A stretch of 64,000 nt of DNA. Source: Prevotella sp. GTDB taxonomy: Bacteria > Bacteroidota > Bacteroidia > Bacteroidales > Bacteroidaceae. The position numbers were made by a program, and so were the translations under genes. The notes under the pieces were generated by a model. The model saw nothing but the letters and a program-made list of their open reading frames with translations, ran no database searches and was not told where the DNA came from. Shown here piece by piece: positions 17,893 to 26,883 of this stretch (position 1 is the stretch's first letter; the number at the start of each line of letters is the position of its first letter). The stretch spans positions 161,093 to 225,092 of the forward strand of contig JAFZSL010000045.1 in the NCBI GenBank assembly GCA_017619375.1. Reading direction: 5' to 3'.

Positions 17893-18831
17893 TTATACGA
17901 GGTATTGTGAACTGATGCTTTGGTTGGTGATGACACGGCGGATGGTCTCGGCAAACATGTCGGCGACGGAAATCTGCTTCACCTTGGGGCAGCGGTTGGT
18001 ATAGGGGATGGAGTCGGTGAAGACAATCTCCTCCAAGGCGGAATTCATCACGTTTTCATTGGCTTTGCCGCTCATCACGCAGTGTGAGGCGCAGGCGCGG
18101 ACGCTGGTGGCCCCTGCCGACTTCATCAGGTCGGCGGCTTTGGTGATGGTTCCGGCGGTATCGACAATGTCGTCGACGATGACGACGTTCTTGTTCTTCA
18201 CGTCACCAATAATCTGCATGGTGGCGACAACGTTGGCGCGAGCGCGGGTCTTGTTGCACAGCACGAGTGGGACGCCGAGGTACTTGGCATAGGTGTTGGC
18301 ACGCTTCGAACCGCCAACATCGGGGGAAGCGATGACCATGTCGTCGAGTTTCAGCGACTGAAGGTAGGGAAGAAGGACGCCGGAAGCGTAGAGGTGGTCT
18401 ACTGGGACATCGAAGAAACCTTGAATCTGGTCGGCGTGAAGGTCCATGGTGATGACGCGGTGCACGCCGGCCACCATGAGGATGTCGGCGACAAGCTTGG
18501 CGCCGATGCTCACACGTGGCTTGTCCTTGCGGTCCTGACGAGCCCATCCGAAATAGGGCATGACGGCGTTGATGGTGCGTGCTGAGGCACGTTTGGCTGC
18601 GTCGATCATCAAGAGCAGCTCCATGAAGTTGTCGGAATTCGGGAAGGTGCTCTGTACGAGGAACACGTCTCTCCCGCGGATGGACTGTTCGTAGGAGACG
18701 GAGAACTCACCATCGGAGAACCGGGTGATTTGCAGGTTGCCCAACGGGCAGCCAAGGCTTTGGCAAATCTTCTCGGCGAGATATCTCGTCTTGGTGCCTG
18801 AGAAAACCAGGAAGTCGTTTTGCTCTTTCAT
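17893..18831 (-). CDS. prs: Ribose-phosphate pyrophosphokinase (PRPP synthetase)
   Basis: 312-residue cytoplasmic enzyme that transfers pyrophosphate from ATP to ribose 5-phosphate, giving PRPP for nucleotide, histidine and NAD synthesis. Conserved segments are present: FSDGEFSVSYEQSIRGRDVF, a metal-binding DLHADQIQGFFDVPVDHL, the flexible-loop KTRARANV and the PRPP-binding VVIVDDIVDTAGTI. It lies 27 bp downstream of a TenI-like gene and 5 bp upstream of the TlpA-like gene. Confidence 0.95.
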   Translation of the reverse strand: MKEQNDFLVFSGTKTRYLAEKICQSLGCPLGNLQITRFSDGEFSVSYEQSIRGRDVFLVQSTFPNSDNFMELLLMIDAAKRASARTINAVMPYFGWARQDRKDKPRVSIGAKLVADILMVAGVHRVITMDLHADQIQGFFDVPVDHLYASGVLLPYLQSLKLDDMVIASPDVGGSKRANTYAKYLGVPLVLCNKTRARANVVATMQIIGDVKNKNVVIVDDIVDTAGTITKAADLMKSAGATSVRACASHCVMSGKANENVMNSALEEIVFTDSIPYTNRCPKVKQISVADMFAETIRRVITNQSISSQYLV

Positions 18832-18858
18832 TATCTTTGTCTTTATGTTAGTTTGGGA

Positions 18859-19467
18859 TTATCCGATGGCTGAGCGTAGTTTCTCGAAATGGTTGATGAT
18901 GCTGCGATAGTCGGTCTCGTTGTGGATGTTGAAACGGTTCCAAAGGTCGCCACAGACGACGACTCCGCCAAAACCCAAGTCGCGGGCGGCGCGGATGGTG
19001 TCGAGCGACATGCCACTCAAAGCATAGACGTGCTTGTCGATAAGCCCTTGACGAGAGGCTGCCTGCAACTCCGACATGGTGAAGGATGCATGACGGTCGG
19101 GGTCTGAGAGACTATCGAAAATGTTACTTAGAAATACGTAGCGTGCCTTGCGCTTCGCCTCTTTCAAAAGCGTGAGGTCGCTACAAGAGCGACTGAAGTT
19201 GCCGCGGTAGCCAGCAGGCCGTTCCGCCAAGGCTTCGTCGAGATGGATGGCGGCGAGGCCGAACTCCTCCTTGAGATAGAAATGGTCGTGGACGGTGATG
19301 CGACGGTGGGTGTTCTCTGGCAACAACGAGAGAAGGCGCTCCACGTAGACGGGAGAGGACTGTGGCTTGTAAATGTGCAAGTCGTCCAGTCCCTCTTCGA
19401 AAAGGGCCTCTAAAATCTTGTCTTCCTCCACAAAGAATGTGGGGCGGGTCATGATGGCAAGTTTCAT
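18859..19467 (-). CDS. Thiamine phosphate synthase/TenI-like protein
   Basis: 202-residue TIM-barrel protein of the ThiE/TenI superfamily: N-terminal MKLAIMTRP, a phosphate-loop region VCGDLWN and the central YVFLSNIFDSLSDPDR in place of the ThiE GPIFPTxTK segment. Some ThiE substrate-binding residues seem absent (the HLG/GQxD region reads HLDEALAERPAG), so a TenI-like thiazole tautomerase or another role is as likely as TMP synthesis. It is the first gene of the prs transcript and is not next to other thi genes. Confidence 0.72.
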   Translation of the reverse strand: MKLAIMTRPTFFVEEDKILEALFEEGLDDLHIYKPQSSPVYVERLLSLLPENTHRRITVHDHFYLKEEFGLAAIHLDEALAERPAGYRGNFSRSCSDLTLLKEAKRKARYVFLSNIFDSLSDPDRHASFTMSELQAASRQGLIDKHVYALSGMSLDTIRAARDLGFGGVVVCGDLWNRFNIHNETDYRSIINHFEKLRSAIG

Positions 19468-19519
19468 CTATTGTTAAGATTCTTGACATACGAAGACGGC
19501 AAATGCCGCTTTCCATCTG

Positions 19520-19550
19520 CAAAAATAGGAAAAATCCATCATATCGGCAA
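19520..19550 (-). promoter_or_regulatory. Promoter of the TenI-like/prs/tlpA transcript
   Basis: On the minus strand TTG (19550-19548), 20 bp, TATTTTTG (19527-19520), about 50 nt before the start codon at 19467. Confidence 0.6.
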
Positions 19551-19605
19551 TAATATGCGCAAAAAAAATGCGAAAGGTCTTCAAAAACGCTTACATTACA
19601 AGAAT

Positions 19606-19631
19606 GGGCTGGCTCCGAAAGAAGCCAGCCC
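19606..19631 (-). terminator. Terminator of the sodium-pump decarboxylase genes
   Basis: Perfect 9-bp stem GGGCTGGCT (19606-19614) / AGCCAGCCC (19623-19631) with an 8-nt loop, 58 bp downstream of the beta-subunit stop; the following minus-strand sequence ATTCTTGT is only moderately U-rich. Confidence 0.65.
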
Positions 19632-19689
19632 GATTGCTTTGATTATTCTGATTAAGATGATTGCTCATGTTATTCAGCCTCTTCCGGTG

Positions 19690-20847
19690 TCATGAGAAGA
19701 AACCGAGGAGGGTGCCTGCTGCCACGGCGGAACCTATCACACCTGCTACGTTGGGACCCATGGCATGCATCAGAAGGAAGTTGTGTCGGTCATATTCCAG
19801 GCCGAGGTTGTTGGAGATGCGGGCACTCATGGGGACGGCACTCACGCCGGCATTGCCGATGAGGGGGTTGATCTTCTTGTCGGCAGGAAGGAAGAGGTTC
19901 ATCAGCTTGACGAACAACACACCGCTGGCGCTGGCGATGATGAAGGCCATGGCACCGAGGAAGAAAATCTTGATGGTGTTCAGGGTGAGGAACTCGCTTG
20001 CCTGCGTGGAGCATCCCACGGTGAGTCCGAGAAGCACCACCACCACATCGTTGAGTGCACTGCCTGCCGTTTTGGCCAGACGTGTGGTCTTGCCACTCTC
20101 CTTGAGCAGGTTGCCGAAGAACAGCATACCTAAGAGTGGAAGGCCGGAGGGAACCAGGAAGGTGGTGAGCAGGAGTCCGATGATGGGGAAGAGGATACGT
20201 TCGGTCTGACTGACATGGCGAGAAGGTTTCATATGGATGACACGCTCTTTTTTCGTGGTGAGCAGGCGCATGAGAGGCGGTTGGATCACCGGGACAAGAG
20301 CCATGTAGGAGTAGGCGCAAACGGCGATGGCACCCATCAGGTTGGGGCATAGCTTGGAGGAAAGGAAGATGGCAGTAGGGCCGTCGGCTCCGCCGATGAT
20401 GGCGATGCCAGCCGCCTGGTTGGGCTCGAAACCGAGTGCAAGGGCCACCATGTAGGCACCGAAGATGCCGAATTGCGCAGCTGCTCCGATGAGAACCAAC
20501 TTGGGATTGCTGATGAGTGATGAAAAGTCGGTCATGGCACCGATACCTAAAAATACCAAAGGAGGATACCATCCTTGACGGACACCTTGGTAGAAGATGT
20601 TGAGAACGGAGTTGTCCTCATAGAGACCGATTTCCAATCCGGCATCGGCGCGGAAGGGGATGTTGCCCAAGATGATGCCCAGGCCGATGGGCACGAGGAG
20701 CAGCGGCTCGAAATCTTTCTTGATGGCAAGCCAGATGAAGATGCTGCCCACGATGATCATGATCAGGTTGGGGATCGTCGCGTTGGCGAAGCCGGTGTAG
20801 CTGAGGAAGTCAAAAAACTTCGAAGTGACAAATTCTGTGAATCCCAT
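19690..20847 (-). CDS. Sodium-translocating decarboxylase beta subunit
   Basis: 385-residue inner-membrane protein of the OadB/MmdB/GcdB family, which decarboxylates carboxybiotin and exports Na+. About nine to ten transmembrane segments can be seen, with conserved stretches GAMTDFSSLISNPKL, AIIGGADGPTAIF, the GNAGVSAVPMSAR region and a DRHNFLLMHAMGPNVAGVI C-terminus. It follows the biotin carrier by 4 bp. Family knowledge points to methylmalonyl-CoA or oxaloacetate as substrate in Bacteroidales, but the carboxyltransferase subunit that would decide this is not next to it. Confidence 0.92.
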   Translation of the reverse strand: MGFTEFVTSKFFDFLSYTGFANATIPNLIMIIVGSIFIWLAIKKDFEPLLLVPIGLGIILGNIPFRADAGLEIGLYEDNSVLNIFYQGVRQGWYPPLVFLGIGAMTDFSSLISNPKLVLIGAAAQFGIFGAYMVALALGFEPNQAAGIAIIGGADGPTAIFLSSKLCPNLMGAIAVCAYSYMALVPVIQPPLMRLLTTKKERVIHMKPSRHVSQTERILFPIIGLLLTTFLVPSGLPLLGMLFFGNLLKESGKTTRLAKTAGSALNDVVVVLLGLTVGCSTQASEFLTLNTIKIFFLGAMAFIIASASGVLFVKLMNLFLPADKKINPLIGNAGVSAVPMSARISNNLGLEYDRHNFLLMHAMGPNVAGVIGSAVAAGTLLGFFS

Positions 20848-20851
20848 GGCC

Positions 20852-21295
20852 TTATCCTATTGTTACAAGGGCGGCGCCTTCCATCACGGTGTCGCCACGT
20901 GTTACTAAAACTGACGTGATGGTGCCATCGCATTCCGCCTCGATGTTGTTCTGCATCTTCATGGCTTCAAGAATGAGGACGGTGTCGCCTGTCTTCACAG
21001 TGTCGCCTACGTTGACCTTCACATCGGTGATGGTGCCGGGGAGGGGAGCCAGTACTTTCGTGCCAGTTCCGGCGGCTGCCTTGGGTTTCTTTGCACGCCC
21101 TTGGTCCGAGGAGGGGGCTGCTGGGGTGGGCGCGGGGGCCTCTACTTTCTTTGGGCGGCTGGGGGCCTTGACAGGTTCTGGCAGTTCAACCTCGAAGGGT
21201 TTGCCGTTGACGGTCACTTTGGCGGTCTTGCCTTCTATCTCTTCTATCTCTACGGTGTAATCCACACCGTTCACTTTATATTGGTACTTGCTCAT
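20852..21295 (-). CDS. Biotin carboxyl carrier protein of the decarboxylase
   Basis: 147 residues: an N-terminal stretch (YQYKVNGVDYTVEIEEIEG), an Ala/Pro/Lys-rich flexible linker (about 41-78) and a biotinyl domain with the biotinylation motif EAMKMQN (Lys113). It shuttles CO2 from the carboxyltransferase to the membrane beta subunit. It starts 19 bp after the gamma-like gene and is 4 bp from the beta gene, so these three are one operon. Confidence 0.93.
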   Translation of the reverse strand: MSKYQYKVNGVDYTVEIEEIEGKTAKVTVNGKPFEVELPEPVKAPSRPKKVEAPAPTPAAPSSDQGRAKKPKAAAGTGTKVLAPLPGTITDVKVNVGDTVKTGDTVLILEAMKMQNNIEAECDGTITSVLVTRGDTVMEGAALVTIG

Positions 21296-21314
21296 GGTTG
21301 TTGCTTTTTTCCGG

Positions 21315-22256
21315 TTATGTTCTGGTCCATTTGGTGTTCTCTCTCGGTTGGATGGTGATGATGCCGCTCTCGTGGTCGTGGCTGTTGTCGAAATGCTCTT
21401 TCAGTGCCATGGAAATGACGGCGACATAAATCTCATTGGATTCGCCGTTGGCTTCTTTGACCACCATGCTGGGGAAGGCGCGCTCGTCCTCCTCGTCGTC
21501 ATCGTGGACGGCAGAGATGCGCTCCTTGTGGGCGGCTTTCGCACTTGAGTAGTTCCTTTGCTGTCTATGGTTCATGAATTTGCCGAAGAGAGTGAAGAAA
21601 ATGCACAGGAGTGCGAGACAGCTGAAGACGATGCCCATCGACAACAAGGTGATGCCGAAACCGTGGGGGTCTTCGCGCTTGATTTTGGCCACCTTGCTTT
21701 CTGTCACTTGGATGAAGTTCTCTATGCCTGGGGTGACGGCGTCGACGGCTTTCACTTCCCATTCAGCACTGCCGTCTTTCTGGCGTGCATAACTGCTGTT
21801 GGCTTTCATCGGAGGAATGGTGACAGAGTCCACCAGGTCCAAGCCGTTTCCTTCATACAAGCCTATCCATACAGGTTGTGTGGCGTCGATGCAGGAGGTC
21901 AGGTGTGTGGAGCCTTCTGCGGGGTTGCTGTTGAGGTAGAGGATGAGATGCTGGCGGGCGCCAAGATTGGTGCGTGTCTCATTGTTGGGGATGATGCTCA
22001 TCTTGGAGACACGTTCAGGGACGGTGAGGTTGGGGTCGGTCACCGACTTGTCGGTGGCGATGTACATGCCTCTCACGTTGATGGTTGAGAACGACGTGTT
22101 GGCCAGCTCTATCCAGGGAAGATGCTTGCCGTATTCGTCCACGATGCTGCTTGTGTTGTCGGTCATCACCTCGTTGATCTTGATGTTCTTGGCTCCTTGG
22201 CCCGACATCGTGAGGCTGACCGCAAGCAGGGTCATCAGTAGTAAGTTTCGTTTCAT
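21315..22256 (-). CDS. Gamma-subunit-like protein fused to a lamin-tail-like domain
   Basis: 313 residues. A signal peptide (LLLMTLLAVSLTMSGQG) precedes an N-terminal LTD-type immunoglobulin-like domain (about 25-190: IKINEVMTDNTSSIVDEYGKHLPWIELAN..., with SSYARQKDGSAEW). One transmembrane helix (about 200-222, GITLLSMGIVFSCLALLCIF) and a cytoplasmic tail rich in Asp/Glu follow, as in OadG-type subunits that anchor the decarboxylase. The extracytoplasmic LTD domain is an addition relative to the short OadG of Klebsiella. Its position before the biotin carrier and beta subunit supports the gamma role. Confidence 0.8.
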   Translation of the reverse strand: MKRNLLLMTLLAVSLTMSGQGAKNIKINEVMTDNTSSIVDEYGKHLPWIELANTSFSTINVRGMYIATDKSVTDPNLTVPERVSKMSIIPNNETRTNLGARQHLILYLNSNPAEGSTHLTSCIDATQPVWIGLYEGNGLDLVDSVTIPPMKANSSYARQKDGSAEWEVKAVDAVTPGIENFIQVTESKVAKIKREDPHGFGITLLSMGIVFSCLALLCIFFTLFGKFMNHRQQRNYSSAKAAHKERISAVHDDDEEDERAFPSMVVKEANGESNEIYVAVISMALKEHFDNSHDHESGIITIQPRENTKWTRT

Positions 22257-22318
22257 TGAGTGATTCTGACTGTGTATTAAGTTTTTGTTTTACCTGTTAG
22301 TGAATGCTATGTTCGTGG

Positions 22319-24010
22319 TCATGTACAGAAGAACAACACGAGGATTTGGGCGATGAGGATGCGTAGGAACATGCTCAGAGGATAGACTGTCGAATAGCCG
22401 ACGCCTGGGGCCTCGCGGGTGCACACTTGGTTGGCGTAGGCAAGTGCGGGAGGGTCGGTGTAAGTGCCGGCGAGCATGCCCATCACCATGAAGTAGTTGA
22501 ACTTGAACCTGATCTTTGCAATGGTGCCGATGATGAGGATGGGGATGATGGTGATGAGGAAGCCGGAGTAGACGTATTTCAGTCCGTCGCCTGAGACCAC
22601 GGTGTCCCAGAATCCGTTGCCTGCCTTGATGCCGACGCTGGCAAGGAAGAGCACCAAGCCTATCTCTCGAAGCATCATGTTGGCGCTGGTCGTGGTGTAG
22701 GTCACCAATTTCACACGATATCCGAATCGTCCTATTAGGATGGCGATGATAAGGGGGCCGCCGGCAAGGCCGAGTTTCATTGGCACAGGCATGCCGGGGA
22801 TGGCGATGGGCAGGCTTCCGAAAATGATGCCCACCATGATGCCCACGAAGATGGTGGCTATGTTGGGGGCGTTGAGACGCTTCTCGGTGTTGCCCATCAT
22901 CTCCGCAACACGGTTCACGTTGTCTTCGGGACCTACCACCAACACGCGGTCGCCAACGTGGAAATGGTGGTTGCGGCCGGCGAAAAGCTCAATGCCATGG
23001 CGAGTGATGCGGGTGACGTTGACACCATAGAGGCTGGAGAAATGCATCTTGCCTAACGTCTTGCCGTTCATCTTGGGGTTGGTTACAACGATACGGCGAG
23101 ACACCATCGGCTGTTTCTCCAACTCCTCGTTCCAATCCTCCTCTATCTCGGGGCCTATGAAGACCTTGATGGGCTCAGAGTCTGCCTCGGCGCATACGAT
23201 GAGCACCTCGTCGCCAACGGCGAAAACCGTGTTGCGGTTGGGCACGCTCACTTGGCCGTCGTGTAGGTAACGGGAGCAGACAAAGTCGCGGTTGAGAAAT
23301 TCGCTGATTTGCATAAGGGTGCGTCCGGCGAGGTAGGAGTTGGTGATGCGAAGATGCATCATATAAGGCTTCTCGTGTGGGTTCTCTGCTTCCTCCTCAG
23401 AGAGTTTCTGCTCCTCGTCTTCAAGGCGCACGCGGCAGATGTATCTCACAGCGATGGTGGCCAGGATGATGCCGGTGACACCAAGGGGATAGGCACAAGC
23501 GTAGCCAGAGGCAATCTGCGGGGTGTCGCCGTCAGGGAAAACGGTGCCGATGGCTTCTGTTGCGGCACCCAGGCCGGGGGTGTTGGTCACGGCGCCGTAT
23601 AGTGTGCCTATCATCATCGGAAGGTTGTGCTTGTTGCCTGTGTCCAGGAAGATGTAGTAGCAAGCGAACATCACCAGCACGTTGAGAAGGATGGTGGCTG
23701 TGGCGAGGCCATTGAGCGTTATGCCGTCTTTCTTGAAACTCTCGAAAAAGCCGGGGCCCACCTGCATGCCTATCATGAAGACAAAGAGGATGAGTCCGAA
23801 GTCCTGGCAGAAATTGAGAATGGTGACGGGGGCCGTGAAATGGATGTGACCTGCCAAGATGCCGGCAAACAACACGAAAGTGACACCAAGGGAGATGCCA
23901 AGAAACTTGATTTTGCCCAAATATACGCCGACTGCGATGACAATGGCGTAAAGTAGCACTATGTGCGCTACCGAATCGTTGGCTGTGAAGAGATTGATGA
24001 GCCAGTCCAT
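22319..24010 (-). CDS. AspT/YidE-family transporter with two RCK_C domains
   Basis: 563-residue inner-membrane protein with the inverted arrangement of the AspT/YidE/YbjL family: about five transmembrane helices, a central cytoplasmic block with two TrkA-C/RCK_C domains (about 205-380: [19 protein letters not shown] and [15 protein letters not shown]), then about five more helices. Repeat motifs such as [18 protein letters not shown] and [18 protein letters not shown] are diagnostic. Characterised relatives exchange aspartate for alanine; the substrate here is not deducible. It is 62 bp upstream of the decarboxylase genes, so the transporter may feed that pathway, possibly with dicarboxylates. 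Confidence 0.87.
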   Translation of the reverse strand: MDWLINLFTANDSVAHIVLLYAIVIAVGVYLGKIKFLGISLGVTFVLFAGILAGHIHFTAPVTILNFCQDFGLILFVFMIGMQVGPGFFESFKKDGITLNGLATATILLNVLVMFACYYIFLDTGNKHNLPMMIGTLYGAVTNTPGLGAATEAIGTVFPDGDTPQIASGYACAYPLGVTGIILATIAVRYICRVRLEDEEQKLSEEEAENPHEKPYMMHLRITNSYLAGRTLMQISEFLNRDFVCSRYLHDGQVSVPNRNTVFAVGDEVLIVCAEADSEPIKVFIGPEIEEDWNEELEKQPMVSRRIVVTNPKMNGKTLGKMHFSSLYGVNVTRITRHGIELFAGRNHHFHVGDRVLVVGPEDNVNRVAEMMGNTEKRLNAPNIATIFVGIMVGIIFGSLPIAIPGMPVPMKLGLAGGPLIIAILIGRFGYRVKLVTYTTTSANMMLREIGLVLFLASVGIKAGNGFWDTVVSGDGLKYVYSGFLITIIPILIIGTIAKIRFKFNYFMVMGMLAGTYTDPPALAYANQVCTREAPGVGYSTVYPLSMFLRILIAQILVLFFCT

Positions 24011-24042
24011 TTTGATAGATGTGATTTTTTGAAATCGGCTGC

Positions 24043-24050
24043 AAAATTAC
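24043..24050 (-). promoter_or_regulatory. -7 element for the AspT-like transporter and possibly the decarboxylase operon
   Basis: TAATTTTG on the minus strand (24050-24043), 33 bp before the start codon. No separate promoter is evident in the 62-bp gap before the gamma-like gene. Confidence 0.5.
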
Positions 24051-24124
24051 TTAAAATATTGCACATATGTTCTTTTTTTGAGCATTTTTTCACTAACTTC
24101 GCGCACAAAACGTAAAAAGACAAT

Positions 24125-25270
24125 ATGAAAACACCTATTTATATACTTGAAGAGACGCGGTTACGTGACAATCTTTCCTTGATACGCAACGTGGCGGAGG
24201 AGGCCGGAGTGGAGGTGATTCTCGCCTTCAAGGCCTATGCCTTGTGGAAAACCTTCCCCATCTTCAAGGAATACATTCAAGCCACCACGGCAAGTTCGCT
24301 CTTTGAGGCCCGGCTGGCATATGAGGAGTTCGGCGTGCCTGCGCACACCTTCTCGCCGGCCTATACCGACGACGAGGTGGATGACATTGCTCGCTGCTCC
24401 AGTCATCTCACCTTCAACTCCCTTTCCCAATACGAGCGACACGCAGAACGGGTGAGGCGTGTCCAGCCCGGCATCAGTCTCGGATTGAGGGTCAACCCGG
24501 AGTACAGCGAGGTGGGGACTGCCCTTTACAACCCTTGTGCACCTGGTACGCGTTTCGGCGTAAGCGACAAAGATATGCCCAAGGTGTTGCCCGACGGGGT
24601 GGAGGGCTTCCACTGCCATTGCCACTGCGAAAGCGGGGCTGACGTGTTTGAACGCACGTTGGAACATATTGAGCGGAGGTTCTCGCCATGGTTCAGTCAA
24701 CTCAAATGGATGAATTTTGGAGGGGGGCATCTCATGACAAGAAAGGACTATGACGTCCCGAGGCTCATACGGATGATGAAGGAATTCCGCAAACGCTATC
24801 CCTGGCTGAAGGTGATTCTCGAACCGGGAAGCGCCTTTGCCTGGCAGACCGGCTATTTGAAGGCGGCGGTGGTGGACGTCGTGGAAGACCATGGCATCAT
24901 GACGGCCATCCTCAATGTCAGTTTTACTTGCCATATGCCCGATTGCCTGGAGATGCCCTACCAACCGGAGGTGAGAGGGGCGGAGACTCTGCCCCTGGAG
25001 GCTGCAGACCATGTCGTGAAGGGCGACCATGTATATAGGCTTGGAGGCAACAGTTGCCTTGCCGGTGATTTCATGGGCGCATGGCGTTTCGATCATGCCT
25101 TGCAGGTGGGAGATGAAATCATTTTCGAGGATATGCTGCATTACACGACCGTGAAAACCAACATGTTCAACGGCATCACACATCCGAGCATCGCCCTGTT
25201 GAGGACCGATGGGAGATTGGAAATGCTCAGAAAGTACACATATGAGGATTATCGAGACCGAATGGACTGA
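24125..25270 (+). CDS. nspC: Carboxynorspermidine/carboxyspermidine decarboxylase
   Basis: 381-residue PLP enzyme of the alanine-racemase-fold decarboxylases, which converts carboxy(nor)spermidine to (nor)spermidine in the aspartate-semialdehyde route used by gut Bacteroidetes. PLP lysine in ILAFKAYALW (Lys36), TASSLFEARLA, GLRVNPEYSEVG, HCHCHCESGAD, MNFGGGHL, EPGSAFAW and the active-site cysteine region GGNSCLAGD are present. Length is normal. It is divergent from the transporter gene, and its carboxyspermidine dehydrogenase partner is not in the window. Confidence 0.93.
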   Translation: MKTPIYILEETRLRDNLSLIRNVAEEAGVEVILAFKAYALWKTFPIFKEYIQATTASSLFEARLAYEEFGVPAHTFSPAYTDDEVDDIARCSSHLTFNSLSQYERHAERVRRVQPGISLGLRVNPEYSEVGTALYNPCAPGTRFGVSDKDMPKVLPDGVEGFHCHCHCESGADVFERTLEHIERRFSPWFSQLKWMNFGGGHLMTRKDYDVPRLIRMMKEFRKRYPWLKVILEPGSAFAWQTGYLKAAVVDVVEDHGIMTAILNVSFTCHMPDCLEMPYQPEVRGAETLPLEAADHVVKGDHVYRLGGNSCLAGDFMGAWRFDHALQVGDEIIFEDMLHYTTVKTNMFNGITHPSIALLRTDGRLEMLRKYTYEDYRDRMD

Positions 25271-25360
25271 CCAATGGCGTTTTTCCCAATATTCCTAAGA
25301 CCTCCTGTTTCTCCTAAAATCTCCTATCGCCTAAAAAAAAGAAAAAAAACGGCAGAAAAA

Positions 25361-25391
25361 TTTGTCGGTTTAAAAAAAAGCATTACCTTTG
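25361..25391 (+). promoter_or_regulatory. Promoter of the tRNA cluster
   Basis: TTTG (25361-25364), 19 bp, TACCTTTG (25384-25391), a near-perfect consensus about 42 bp upstream of the first tRNA. Confidence 0.8.
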
Positions 25392-25432
25392 CAACCGCAT
25401 TTAGAGAAATGCACCTTGTTTTCAAGGTTGAC

Positions 25433-25505
<73 letters not shown>

Positions 25506-25545
25506 CCGTGTCTTGTATAAATGCCAAGGAGAATAGTTCTCACAA

Positions 25546-25627
25546 GCCCAGGTGGCGGAATTGGTAGACGCGCACGTTTCAGGTGCGTGTGTAGAGATAC
25601 GTGCAGGTTCGAGTCCTGTTCTGGGCA
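25546..25627 (+). tRNA. tRNA-Leu (CAG)
   Basis: 82 nt with the long variable arm of class II tRNAs. Acceptor GCCCAGG pairs with TCTGGGC, D-arm region GGCGGAATTGGTAGACGC, anticodon loop TTCAGGT gives CAG. CCA is not encoded. Confidence 0.93.
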
Positions 25628-25656
25628 CTATGTTTTTATGCAAGACATGACATGAT

Positions 25657-25740
25657 GGAGAGGTGGCGGAATTGGTAGACGCGCTACTTTGAGGGGGTAG
25701 TGTCAATTGTGACGTGGGAGTTCGAGTCTCCTCCTCTTCA
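25657..25740 (+). tRNA. tRNA-Leu (GAG)
   Basis: 84 nt class II tRNA. Acceptor GGAGAGG pairs with CCTCTTC with one G-U pair, anticodon loop TTGAGGG gives GAG. The bases after the discriminator A are CCA (25741-25743), so the tail may be encoded here, unlike the neighbours. Confidence 0.93.
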
Positions 25741-25758
25741 CCATAGTTTTTATTTGTT

Positions 25759-25831
<73 letters not shown>

Positions 25832-25860
25832 CTTTTTTTAGGATAAGAAAAACCCAATCA

Positions 25861-26415
25861 ATGAACTTATATATTCGATACTTTGACAAGGAGACATTGG
25901 TATACAATGCCGATGAGGCTATTGATTTCTTGTGTTCCATTCCTGAAGTTGGAATGAACCCTCAGATTGAGGCCGATGTCCGTGAATACGTGGAAAGCGA
26001 CGTATATTATCCTAAACGTTACAAGGTGAGACCGAGGGTCTACTTCATCATCATCAAGACCGAGGCTTCCACCATGCTTGACTTCAAACAGAAGAAGGCT
26101 CTGCGGTCAAACAACCAACCCGCACAAGGAAACGACCGTAAGGCTGCCACCAACGTGGCTGCCAACCGACTCACCGAAGAGCGTAGGGGGTGGTATGAAG
26201 GGACGCTCGATTTCAAGCGTGTGGTCATGATTGCTGCAACAGGCAAGCACGAGTACCGGGACACCCATTTCGTGGCCAGATGCAAGGCCGTTTCTGGCAT
26301 TGATTGCTATAATCGCATCGTGGAGCACCTCAGGGAGCGGGTCGACGGAAGAAGCCAATTCCCCTCAGCCAAAGGGAAGAATTTCAAGTTCAAGTATCTT
26401 GGAATGTGGAAATGA
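25861..26415 (+). CDS. Conserved hypothetical protein upstream of ssb
   Basis: 184 residues from ATG 25861; the frame also runs back into the tRNA, which is not coding. No signal peptide or membrane segment. The protein begins MNLYIRYFDKETLVYNADEA, and has a basic, Gln/Asn-rich middle (about 85-105) and a tail rich in Lys/Phe (GKNFKFKYLGMWK). I do not recognise a domain. It is 52 bp before ssb on the same strand, separated by a small inverted repeat TGACAA (26413-26418) / TTGTCA (26423-26428). A role in DNA metabolism would be a guess from position only. Confidence 0.75.
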   Translation: MNLYIRYFDKETLVYNADEAIDFLCSIPEVGMNPQIEADVREYVESDVYYPKRYKVRPRVYFIIIKTEASTMLDFKQKKALRSNNQPAQGNDRKAATNVAANRLTEERRGWYEGTLDFKRVVMIAATGKHEYRDTHFVARCKAVSGIDCYNRIVEHLRERVDGRSQFPSAKGKNFKFKYLGMWK

Positions 26416-26453
26416 CAAAACCTTGTCAAGTCAGGTGTCGATATTATATTTTT

Positions 26454-26460
26454 AAGGAGG
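26454..26460 (+). promoter_or_regulatory. Strong Shine-Dalgarno site of ssb
   Basis: AAGGAGG at 26454-26460, 7 nt before the ATG at 26468. This is a near-perfect anti-16S match, rare among the genes of this window. Confidence 0.75.
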
Positions 26461-26467
26461 AAAAACC

Positions 26468-26863
26468 ATGAACAAGGTCATGCTGATAGGCAATGTGGGC
26501 AAGGAACCCGACATCAGGTATTATGATGCCGACCAGGCTGTTGCCACCTTCCCATTGGCCACCACGGAGAGAGGGTACACCCTCCCAAATGGGACTTCGG
26601 TGCCCGAACGTACTGACTGGCACAATCTCGTGCTGTGGCGCGGACTGGCGAAAATAGCAGAGAGGTATGTGCACAAAGGTGACAAACTTTTCGTAGAGGG
26701 ACGAATCAGGTATCGTTCCTATGACGACCAGAAGGGAGTGCGAAGATTTGTGACCGAAATCATGGTGGAAAATATGGAACTACTCTCCCCAAAGTCCCAA
26801 CAGCCGGCAGAAATGGAGGACAAATCTAAGGAAGACGGTCTAAACGAAGAAGCACCGTTCTGA
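26468..26863 (+). CDS. ssb: Single-stranded DNA-binding protein
   Basis: 131-residue OB-fold protein: MNKVMLIGNVGKEPDIRYYD, WHNLVLWRGLAKIAERYVHKG and FVEGRIRYRSYDDQ are classic SSB segments. A short variable linker leads to an acidic C-terminus ending EEAPF, the equivalent of the DDDIPF partner-binding tip. It protects single-stranded DNA during replication and repair. It is somewhat shorter than E. coli SSB (178 residues), as is usual in Bacteroidetes. Confidence 0.95.
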   Translation: MNKVMLIGNVGKEPDIRYYDADQAVATFPLATTERGYTLPNGTSVPERTDWHNLVLWRGLAKIAERYVHKGDKLFVEGRIRYRSYDDQKGVRRFVTEIMVENMELLSPKSQQPAEMEDKSKEDGLNEEAPF

Positions 26864-26883
26864 ATCCTATTACCCTTGGCGAA

